Of a stretch of 5,440 nucleotides of DNA, positions 1-5,440 are shown piece after piece. Each line of letters opens with the position of its first letter. Within the stretch, counting starts at the first letter, position 1. The stretch lies in NCBI GenBank assembly GCA_017437165.1, contig JAFSBS010000256.1, positions 1-5,440 of the forward strand, written 5' to 3'. The position numbers and the translations under genes were made by a program. Source of the stretch: Clostridia bacterium (GTDB lineage Bacteria; Bacillota; Clostridia; Oscillospirales; Acutalibacteraceae). The notes under the pieces are model-generated. The model had not been told where the DNA came from and ran no database searches. It saw only the letters and a program-made list of their open reading frames with translations.

Positions 1-1
1 A

Positions 2-1078
2 CTTTTAAGAAACTACGTAAAAAACGCAGTAGCACACGGTGTTAATATGATTTATACACCAATTTTTACACCACCACTTGACACAGAAGTAGGTGGCGAA
101 AGACCTACTTTCCAGTTAGTAGAAGTTGATAAAATTGATGTTGGCTACCGTTTCAGCTTCCGTAATTTTGATAAATATGTAAGAATCTGCACAGAATGTG
201 GTATTAAATATTTTGAAATTTCACACTTCTTTACACAATGGGGTGCAAAACACGCACCAAAAATTATGGCGAATGTAAAAGGAATACAGCGCCAGATTTT
301 TGGTTGGGACACCGTTGCAAATGGTAAAGATTATGTACAATTCCTTGCAGTTTTTGCAAAAGCATTCACTAAAGAAGTTGAAAGACTTGATATTAAGCAG
401 AACTGCTATTTACACGTTTCTGACGAACCTAACAACGAGCAGATAGAAGATTATAAAAATGCGTCTTACATTATAAATCAACTCTTCCCTGATTTTCATA
501 TTATTGATGCATTATCTGAAATTGAAATTTACAGACAAGGTCTTGTAAAAACTCCTATTTGTGGTGAAGATGTTGCTGATATATTTAAAGCAGAAGTAAA
601 AGATTTCTGGACTTATTATTGCTGTTGTGAAACTCACGACTTTTTACCTAACAGAATGTTTGCAATGCCTCCAACACGAAACAGAATTTTAGGTATGCTC
701 CTTTATAAATATGAAGCGAAAGGCTTTTTACAATGGGGTCACAACTTCTGGTACACACAATATTCAAAGAAGCATATAAACCCATTTGAAGTTACAGATG
801 CCGGTGGTGCTTTCCCGTCAGGTGACTCATTTGTTGTTTACCCGGGACCATATATGCAACCGCTCAACTCTACCCGTCACGAAGTATTTTACGAAGGCAT
901 TTGCGACTATCGTGCTATGAAATATCTGGAAAGACTTACTTCGCGAGAGCACGTTTTAAAAATTCTTACAAAAAATCTTGATACAGAACTCACATTTAAA
1001 AACTACCCACACGACATTGAGTGGCTTTTAAATAAACGAGCAGAAATCAACAAAGAAATCGAGTTAGCTATAAGATGA
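2..1078 (+). CDS. DUF4091 / GH123-like glycosidase, C-terminal part (5' end outside window)
   Basis: The frame is open to the left edge: 15 sense codons precede the first ATG at 47, and the family-typical stretch continues through it, so that ATG is internal and the true start lies outside. About 358 residues are visible. Numbering from the ATG at 47, the protein reads as the TIM-barrel catalytic part of the DUF4091 family: TPPLDTEVGGERP at 8-20, HVSDEP at 123-128, FLQWGHNFW at 227-235 and DAGGAFPSGD at 251-260. Enzymes of GH123 (beta-N-acetylgalactosaminidases) use an adjacent Asp-Glu pair in substrate-assisted catalysis; D126-E127 fits that pair. Exact substrate is inference, since many DUF4091 proteins are uncharacterised. 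An unusual CCC run sits at 192-194. Any signal peptide would be in the missing part. The stop overlaps the next start by ATGA, so this is an upstream gene of the plus-strand operon. Family call is firm, specificity is not. Confidence 0.88.
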   Translation, partial: LLRNYVKNAVAHGVNMIYTPIFTPPLDTEVGGERPTFQLVEVDKIDVGYRFSFRNFDKYVRICTECGIKYFEISHFFTQWGAKHAPKIMANVKGIQRQIFGWDTVANGKDYVQFLAVFAKAFTKEVERLDIKQNCYLHVSDEPNNEQIEDYKNASYIINQLFPDFHIIDALSEIEIYRQGLVKTPICGEDVADIFKAEVKDFWTYYCCCETHDFLPNRMFAMPPTRNRILGMLLYKYEAKGFLQWGHNFWYTQYSKKHINPFEVTDAGGAFPSGDSFVVYPGPYMQPLNSTRHEVFYEGICDYRAMKYLERLTSREHVLKILTKNLDTELTFKNYPHDIEWLLNKRAEINKEIELAIR

Positions 1079-2484
1079 CTTTAGCAGAAATTTTCAAAAC
1101 AAACTGTCGGGCAAGTGCAAAGCTTTGTGGCTTTAATCCCACAATTGCATTCAGCGATTTAACATCGGGAATCGGTGGCAAAAACAAAAACGGCGTTATT
1201 GCCCGACTTTCATTCAATGACTTTTTTATTGATTTATATTTTATAGAAAACGGACCCCTTGCTTACGCTCCAAACACAATATGGCTCAGCGTAGGCTTTG
1301 AGTCCGTCCCTTTTTTGCCTTTTTCTGTTTATGATGTTTTCGCATTTTCGGAATTAAAAAATTATAAAAGCTATACTTATCCTTATATTTGCACCACAGA
1401 AATTATGATAGAAAGTTTTGGCGAAATAAATGATTTATTAAAATCTTTTGTTCCGCTTATACAGGAAATTTCGGCAAATGGTGTTAAGAAAAACAAACTT
1501 ATTGCATCCCAGAAAGAAGCAATAAATAAATTTGTCGGAGATGACATTTTCCAGAAAGAATTAGAAATTCTCGACGCAAGTGTAAAAATAAGAGAAATGC
1601 TCATAAGAAATTATGTTGAAAGTACAATAAGTCACTTTATTTTAGGTGGTGCAGCAGAATTTTTTAAAGGCAACCACGAAAAAGCAGTAAAAAAAATAGA
1701 AAAACAAAAACACAGAACATTTTATGAAGAAAATCTTTTGACGGCATTGAAAAATGGTGAGTTAAAGGATTGTGATGCATCACCTTACAGAGATGAAAAA
1801 TACAAAAACTATACTAAAATTGCAGGAAATTCCACCGCATTTTTAAAACCTTCAAAAATAGTTAAAACTTTCACTCAAGCGCTTTTAACGACCCCTGTTT
1901 TTGCTTTAATTCTTATTTTTATTTACACTTGCTTATGTGCAGTAAAATATAACGACGCTCTTTTTTATCTGAATGGTGACTTAATTTCAATTGTAACTTT
2001 ACTTATTGCAGCTTTTTCCGTTGCCGAAGTAGTGGCTTTCAGATATCCGTTTGAATTTAAAAAACGTTTCAAAAAGAAAATGAAGCTTGACTCGAAGCCA
2101 AAAGAGGTTCATAGATTTTTGAAACATTTTACAATTTTTGTTGAAACCATTGTAATTATTTTACTCGTTTCATCCGTAAATAACGCAGTAGTTTTTACCG
2201 AAAACAAAGTTTATTTCCCGGAAAATAAATACATCTCTTTAAGACAGGAAGCAATAAGATACGAACATTTTGACACCGTTTACAAAGTAGAAAAATACTA
2301 TCATTTTGGCGTAGAATTATCAGACTTTCCACACTATATTTTAGTTTCAAAAAATGGTAAAAAAATTGATTTAGCACTCTACCCCGCCAACACATCAGAA
2401 GATTTTGAGAAAAAAGTTCTGCCATTATTTATAGAAAATGGTTGCGAAATAATTGAAATTGAAAGTGAACGGGATATAAAATGA
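1075..2484 (+). CDS. Unrecognised three-helix membrane protein in glycosidase operon
   Basis: I do not recognise a named family for this 469-residue protein. Residues 1-265 look soluble: a mixed alpha/beta N-terminal part, then from about 145 a charged helical stretch. Within it, residues 190-230 (GGAAEFFKGNHEKA followed by a YEENLLTAL-like helix) faintly resemble a TPR-like helix pair. Three hydrophobic segments follow at about 270-290, 303-322 and 352-374, with a very basic loop (FKKRFKKKMK, 328-337) between the second and third that should lie in the cytoplasm. The last roughly 95 residues alternate beta-like strands and end in a helix (EDFEKKVLPLF), which could be a small PH-like domain; this is a guess from pattern only. 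No signal peptide or catalytic motif is seen. The start overlaps the upstream stop and the end overlaps the fucosidase start (both ATGA). Only a weak ribosome site (GAG at 1061-1063) precedes it, so translation is probably coupled. Confidence 0.85.
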   Translation: MTLAEIFKTNCRASAKLCGFNPTIAFSDLTSGIGGKNKNGVIARLSFNDFFIDLYFIENGPLAYAPNTIWLSVGFESVPFLPFSVYDVFAFSELKNYKSYTYPYICTTEIMIESFGEINDLLKSFVPLIQEISANGVKKNKLIASQKEAINKFVGDDIFQKELEILDASVKIREMLIRNYVESTISHFILGGAAEFFKGNHEKAVKKIEKQKHRTFYEENLLTALKNGELKDCDASPYRDEKYKNYTKIAGNSTAFLKPSKIVKTFTQALLTTPVFALILIFIYTCLCAVKYNDALFYLNGDLISIVTLLIAAFSVAEVVAFRYPFEFKKRFKKKMKLDSKPKEVHRFLKHFTIFVETIVIILLVSSVNNAVVFTENKVYFPENKYISLRQEAIRYEHFDTVYKVEKYYHFGVELSDFPHYILVSKNGKKIDLALYPANTSEDFEKKVLPLFIENGCEIIEIESERDIK

Positions 2485-3512
2485 ACAATATAGAATTTTT
2501 TAAAAGTGCCGGTTACGGAATGATGATGCATTTTGGTCTTTATTCCATTCTGGGTGGCGAGTACAAAGGTAAATTAGGTGATAATTATGCCGAGTGGATT
2601 GGTTCACACTTTGCTATTCCTATAAAAGAATACGAGCAACTTGCAAGTGTATTTAACCCAATTTACTTTAATGCAGATGAAATTATTAAACTTGCAAAAG
2701 ACTGTGGAATGAAATATTTTGTAGTAACAACAAAGCACCACGATGGTTTTGCACTTTTTCACTCAAAAGTTGATAAATACAATGTGGTTGACGCTACACC
2801 TTATAAACGCGATATTATTTACGATTTGGCAAACGCTTGTAACAAACATAATATAAAATTGGGTTTTTATTATTCACAGGACCTTGACTGGCACGAAAAA
2901 CACGGTGGCGGATACCTTTCAAATCATTTAGGTTGCTCCGGTGTTTCGTGGGATAACAGTTGGGATTTCCCGAATCCTGAAGAAAAAGATTTTAATATCT
3001 GTTTTGAAAATAAAATATTACCTCAAATACAAGAAATTATGACAAATTATGGTGATATTTTCACCGCGTGGTTTGATGTGCCTATGACATTAACCGAGAA
3101 ACAAAGCAAAATTATTTATGATACTGTAAAAGAGTTACAACCCGACTGTCTTATAAATTCAAGACTCGGTAACGGACTTTATGACTATGTATCTTTGGGG
3201 GATAACGAAATCCCTGCCACTCTTGAAGAATGGCAAAAACTTTCACAAGTAGATGAAAAAATCATAAATTATCAGAGCATAGACGGATTTAAACCAAGTA
3301 AACACGGTCTTTATGAATCTGCTTGTACACTTAATAATTCGTGGGGATTTTCTTACCGTGACCATAACTGGATTTCACCCGAAAAATTAGCCCGAAACAG
3401 AAAACACTTAAACTCACTCGGCATTAACTACCTTGTGAATGTCGGTCCTGACCATTTAGGAAGAATCCCGGGTCCGTCAGTTACAATTTTGCAGGAAGCA
3501 GCAAAAATGTAA
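2481..3512 (+). CDS. GH29 alpha-L-fucosidase, compact cytoplasmic form
   Basis: This 343-residue protein should release alpha-linked L-fucose from glycans or fucosides by the retaining GH29 mechanism. Family signatures run in order: GMMMHFGLYS at 13-22, AEWIGSHFAIP at 37-47, the substrate-pocket block TTKHHDGFALF at 83-93, NVVDATPYKRD at 101-111, GFYYSQDLDW at 128-137, the nucleophile region AWFDVP at 196-201 (D199), and NYLVNVGP at 316-323. The general acid/base is less certain: E279 in YESACTLNNSWGF occupies the place where many relatives have Trp-Glu, and E243 in GDNEIP is an alternative. The protein starts at the barrel and stops right after it, so the C-terminal beta-sandwich of longer GH29 enzymes is absent; the motif set is complete, so this looks like a compact subfamily and not a truncation. 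No signal peptide is present, suggesting cytoplasmic action on imported substrate. GGGA at 2471-2474 may aid initiation; the start overlaps the previous stop. Confidence 0.95.
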   Translation: MNNIEFFKSAGYGMMMHFGLYSILGGEYKGKLGDNYAEWIGSHFAIPIKEYEQLASVFNPIYFNADEIIKLAKDCGMKYFVVTTKHHDGFALFHSKVDKYNVVDATPYKRDIIYDLANACNKHNIKLGFYYSQDLDWHEKHGGGYLSNHLGCSGVSWDNSWDFPNPEEKDFNICFENKILPQIQEIMTNYGDIFTAWFDVPMTLTEKQSKIIYDTVKELQPDCLINSRLGNGLYDYVSLGDNEIPATLEEWQKLSQVDEKIINYQSIDGFKPSKHGLYESACTLNNSWGFSYRDHNWISPEKLARNRKHLNSLGINYLVNVGPDHLGRIPGPSVTILQEAAKM

Positions 3513-3532
3513 TTGAAAATTGAGAATTGAAA
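3511..3532. repeat. AATTGAAA short direct repeat after fucosidase stop
   Basis: AATTGAAA occurs at 3511-3518 and again at 3525-3532, with a related ATTGAGA unit between, beginning within the fucosidase stop codon. It leads into AAGTTGCAA (3531-3539), which is inverted on the far side of the terminator at 3654-3662. It is AT-rich simple sequence of the kind found between genes in low-GC Clostridia. No function is assigned. Confidence 0.5.
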
Positions 3533-3542
3533 GTTGCAAATT

Positions 3543-3557
3543 GCGGAAATGCTCCGC
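3543..3557. repeat. Small GC-rich hairpin (GCGGA/TCCGC)
   Basis: GCGGA at 3543-3547 pairs with TCCGC at 3553-3557 around a 5-base loop. It is the only GC-rich patch in the intergenic gap and has no T-run after it, so it is not a second intrinsic terminator. It could be the core of a dispersed intergenic repeat or an mRNA 3'-end stabilising stem on the fucosidase transcript. Confidence 0.45.
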
Positions 3558-3587
3558 GTTTGATTATAATTAAATATCAATAAAAAT

Positions 3588-3635
3588 AAATTCTATCATT
3601 TTAAGTTTTTTGTAAACTAAAATGATAGAATTTTT
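3588..3635. terminator. Bidirectional intrinsic terminator between convergent operons
   Basis: A perfect 16-bp inverted repeat (3588-3603 with 3618-3633) is extended, after a one-base bulge at 3604, by GTTT/AAAC (3605-3608 with 3614-3617) around a 5-base loop. On the plus strand it ends in TTTTT at 3631-3635; on the minus strand it is followed by TTTATTTTTA (complement of 3581-3590). The stem is AT-rich but long. It lies 75 bases past the fucosidase stop and about 40 bases past the phosphoesterase stop, so it can end both transcripts. Confidence 0.85.
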
Positions 3636-3652
3636 CTAACATCTAACACCTT

Positions 3653-3699
3653 CTTGCAACTTGCACACTTGCAACTATTCTTCTATTTCTGCAAGTTGC
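3653..3699. repeat. CTTGCAACT direct repeat with inverted copy reaching into the phosphoesterase gene
   Basis: CTTGCAACT occurs at 3653-3661 and 3668-3676, the second copy overlapping the phosphoesterase stop codon. In addition GCAACTTGCA (3656-3665) is exactly inverted as TGCAAGTTGC at 3690-3699, inside the last codons of that gene (its Gln-Leu-Ala tail). The 10-bp stem would enclose 24 bases and straddle the stop codon. It could be a minor mRNA 3'-end structure or debris of an intergenic repeat. Confidence 0.5.
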
Positions 3700-4919
3700 G
3701 TCATTTCTTCCATATTAACAACTTCTTTTTCAAGCGGAGAAACATACTTGTCCTGATAATAGTTTTCATTCTGACTTGTGAAACTACCATCCGGTGAATA
3801 TGTAATAACTTTACATCCGCGTTGAGCGCCTACTCTTGAAATACCAATATATGCAAGGTAATCAACACTCATTCCGTAAGACAACTTAATACCTTTGTAT
3901 TCAATACTGAAGTTGTTTTCGTGGTCGTGGCCACAGAAAATACCTTTTGTTGAACCTAACTCAAGCATCGTTTCAAAAAGAGTGTCCTCACCTTCACCGG
4001 GAAAAACAATTATTCCGTCTTCACCTGCAACACCGTGTATAAACTTTACATTTTCAGTATCTTTAAAACCATTTTTTACATATTCATACCACGCATCCTG
4101 ATATTCTGTTAACGGAATGTGGAAAAAAGCCGTTGAACTCGGAACAGGATTTTCCATAGTTGAAACCGATTTGTTGTATTCGGTTAATTCTTTGACACTT
4201 TCTCTGTACCACTCAACCTGATTTTCGCGAATATTATCATAACCATGTCCAAAGCCTAAAATATCGTGTCTTAAATATGAATGGCTGTCAAATGTAAATA
4301 TTGATTGAGTAATTTCTCCTTTTGAATTCTTAATATTTATAATATTATTACCATACCCGTCAACATCTTCCGGACCACTTTTGAAAAGACAATATTTTAA
4401 CCCGCCATTTTCATAAAACTCTGCAATTTGTGACCTGTCATATAAACTATAAGTTTCAGTATCGTGATTACCAAAAGTAACGGTCCAATAAACACCGAGT
4501 TGCTCCATAAGACTCGCAAAAAGATTTGCTGCGGCAAGGTTGTCTTTTGTACCCGCCTGAACCGGTATAGGATAAGCAATATCACCCGTAACAACTACTA
4601 AATCAGGTTTTTCTGCAGTTATCATAGCCGCCACTGCATTGAGTGCCTTTAAGTCTTTACTGTGACACATCCAACCTGCACCAATATGAACATCTGTAAG
4701 TTGAACCACTTTAAAATCTTTATCCGTTGTAAAAGTCCAATAGCCGTTTTCATCTTCAACCGGCACTAATTGATTTTCAATTTCAACTTTTTCAAAACCT
4801 TTAATTTTTTCTAAATTTTTCTCATTACCGACTTCAGATATTGTTGCAGTTGCCACAAAAAACAAAGCAACAACTACTGCTAATATTACTAGAATTTTTA
4901 TAACTATATTACCCTTCAT
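3675..4919 (-). CDS. Membrane-anchored calcineurin-like metallophosphoesterase
   Basis: This 414-residue protein should be a two-metal phosphoesterase acting outside the cytoplasmic membrane. Residues 1-5 (MKGNI, one Lys) precede a hydrophobic helix at about 6-25 that serves as a signal anchor or signal peptide; no lipobox Cys is seen. The catalytic domain holds the family motifs in order: QLTDVHIG at 73-80 (D76, H78), GDIAYP at 112-117 (D113), GNHDTE at 150-155 (N151, H152), FFHIPL at 265-270 (H267) and CGHDHENNF at 329-337 (H331, H333). All metal ligands expected for the family are present, so it should be active. The substrate (phosphomonoester, diester, nucleotide or phosphorylated glycan) cannot be read from sequence. 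The acidic tail after about 395 is probably unstructured and its last codons coincide with an inverted repeat. The start is supported by AAGGGG six bases upstream. It lies 25 bases after the DUF1349 gene, probably in one transcript. Confidence 0.93.
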   Translation of the reverse strand: MKGNIVIKILVILAVVVALFFVATATISEVGNEKNLEKIKGFEKVEIENQLVPVEDENGYWTFTTDKDFKVVQLTDVHIGAGWMCHSKDLKALNAVAAMITAEKPDLVVVTGDIAYPIPVQAGTKDNLAAANLFASLMEQLGVYWTVTFGNHDTETYSLYDRSQIAEFYENGGLKYCLFKSGPEDVDGYGNNIINIKNSKGEITQSIFTFDSHSYLRHDILGFGHGYDNIRENQVEWYRESVKELTEYNKSVSTMENPVPSSTAFFHIPLTEYQDAWYEYVKNGFKDTENVKFIHGVAGEDGIIVFPGEGEDTLFETMLELGSTKGIFCGHDHENNFSIEYKGIKLSYGMSVDYLAYIGISRVGAQRGCKVITYSPDGSFTSQNENYYQDKYVSPLEKEVVNMEEMTQLAEIEE

Positions 4920-4925
4920 TTTTTA

Positions 4926-4931
4926 CCCCTT
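4926..4931 (-). promoter_or_regulatory. Ribosome binding site of the phosphoesterase gene
   Basis: Read on the minus strand, AAGGGG lies six bases before the ATG at 4919. It is the clearest Shine-Dalgarno sequence in the window and fixes the start directly before the hydrophobic leader. The 25-base gap to the upstream gene leaves no room for a separate promoter or terminator, which supports co-transcription. Confidence 0.7.
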
Positions 4932-4944
4932 ACACTCTTAAAAT

Positions 4945-5440
4945 TTAATCTTCATCGGGTTTTTGCCCATTATGTGCCAACCATTTACATTCGGTTATTT
5001 CTATATCTGTAAATGTTGCTTTGAATGATGAATTTTCAGGACTGCACGCGTAAATGCCAAATTGAATTTTATCTTTAACATTAAACATATGGCAAATTCT
5101 CATTTGCTTATAGGTTACACCATCTTGTGAACATTCAATGCAAAAATCATCTTCTCTTCGGCTGAATCTGTACCACATAGATTTTATTGAAGCATCAATT
5201 TCAGTTGTTGCCCAGTCAGAATAGCCATTATTTGTAACAACGCTACCTAAATGCTGAAACTTTTCATTTTCATATTCAATTGACCCTTTGAGCCAGTTTT
5301 CACTATCAAGGTATATTACAACTCCACACTGATCAAATCTATGTTTGCTCTCAAACTCTGTTTTCACAGTAAATGAAAAGAATTGTTCATCCGTTTCCAT
5401 CTGCAGTACAGGAGCATTATCATTTCTGAAATGATAATAT
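4945..5440 (-). CDS. DUF1349 beta-sandwich protein, C-terminal part (5' end outside window)
   Basis: The frame is open to the right edge: 13 sense codons (ending in RNDNAPVLQ) precede the ATG at 5400 and belong to the same conserved block, so that Met is internal and the gene starts outside the window. About 164 residues are visible. Numbered from that Met, it shows DUF1349 features: CGVVIYLDSENWLKGSIEY at 25-43, the Trp-rich strand SMWYRFSRRED around 69-79, an ECSQDGVTYKQMR segment at 85-97, and KIQFGIYACSPE at 110-121. DUF1349 folds as a concanavalin A-like jelly roll related to laminin-G and some glycan-binding or glycosidase-associated modules; small-molecule or carbohydrate contact is inference. 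No catalytic residues can be named. The region after TDIEITECKWL is a short polar tail. It is upstream of, and probably co-transcribed with, the surface phosphoesterase. Confidence 0.85.
   Translation of the reverse strand, partial: YYHFRNDNAPVLQMETDEQFFSFTVKTEFESKHRFDQCGVVIYLDSENWLKGSIEYENEKFQHLGSVVTNNGYSDWATTEIDASIKSMWYRFSRREDDFCIECSQDGVTYKQMRICHMFNVKDKIQFGIYACSPENSSFKATFTDIEITECKWLAHNGQKPDED

Noticed and set aside
47..49. ATG at 47 as the start of the DUF4091 gene
   Set aside because: No ribosome site precedes it, the frame is open to the window edge and the conserved sequence runs through it, so it is an internal Met.
1383..1604. 73-codon minus-strand open frame
   Set aside because: It lies wholly opposite the membrane-protein gene, has no ribosome site or recognisable motif, and breaks the dense plus-strand operon; it is a shadow of the real frame.
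2195..2425. 76-codon minus-strand open frame with several Cys
   Set aside because: It is antisense to the C-terminal part of the membrane protein, its composition reflects the complementary codons, and no family resemblance is seen.
3541..3570. Possible sigma-70-like promoter (TTGCGG, 18 bases, TATAAT) before the terminator
   Set aside because: The TATAAT at 3565-3570 is perfect but the -35 match is poor, and only the terminator follows on that strand. A tiny transcript cannot be excluded, but AT-rich intergenic DNA gives such matches by chance.
3895..4101. 68-codon plus-strand open frame
   Set aside because: It is antisense to the phosphoesterase region containing the GHDH motif, which is clearly the coding strand.
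4397..4594. 65-codon minus-strand open frame
   Set aside because: It is in another frame of the phosphoesterase gene, over the GDIAYP and GNHD motifs; no independent signal.
5398..5400. ATG (minus strand) at 5400 as the start of the DUF1349 gene
   Set aside because: The 13 upstream codons continue the conserved family block and there is no stop or ribosome site before the Met, so the gene continues off the right edge.

Overview
The window is AT-rich, densely coded bacterial DNA with Shine-Dalgarno-type signals and ATGA stop/start overlaps. The protein families and their wording fit a gut-type, low-GC Clostridia (Firmicutes) relative. This taxonomic guess rests on codon/base composition and family resemblance alone. 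No rRNA, tRNA, CRISPR array, transposase or phage gene is visible.

Left half (1-3512, plus strand): a tightly packed three-gene operon whose first gene enters from outside the window. It encodes (1) the C-terminal part of a DUF4091 protein of the GH123-like glycosidase type, (2) an unrecognised three-helix membrane protein with soluble N- and C-terminal parts, and (3) a compact GH29 alpha-L-fucosidase without an export signal. Both gene junctions are 4-base ATGA overlaps, so the three products are probably made together.

Middle (3513-3674): a 162-base gap between convergent genes. It holds a strong hairpin with T-runs on both strands, which can stop transcription from either side. Short AT-rich direct and inverted repeats surround it, one of which reaches into the 3' end of the neighbouring gene.

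Right half (3675-5440, minus strand): a second operon, read right to left. First comes a DUF1349 (concanavalin-like beta-sandwich) protein whose 5' end lies outside the window. After 25 bases follows a membrane-anchored, extracytoplasmic calcineurin-like metallophosphoesterase with a complete set of metal-binding motifs.

Taken together the locus looks like an accessory glycan-use region. The plus-strand operon carries two glycosidase-type enzymes (HexNAc- and fucose-directed by family) and the minus-strand operon a possible carbohydrate-associated beta-sandwich protein and a cell-surface phosphoesterase. Joint action on one substrate is inference: no transporter, regulator or sugar-catabolic gene lies in the window. 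No clear new defence or mobile system is visible. The most open question is the function of the membrane protein lodged between the two glycosidases.
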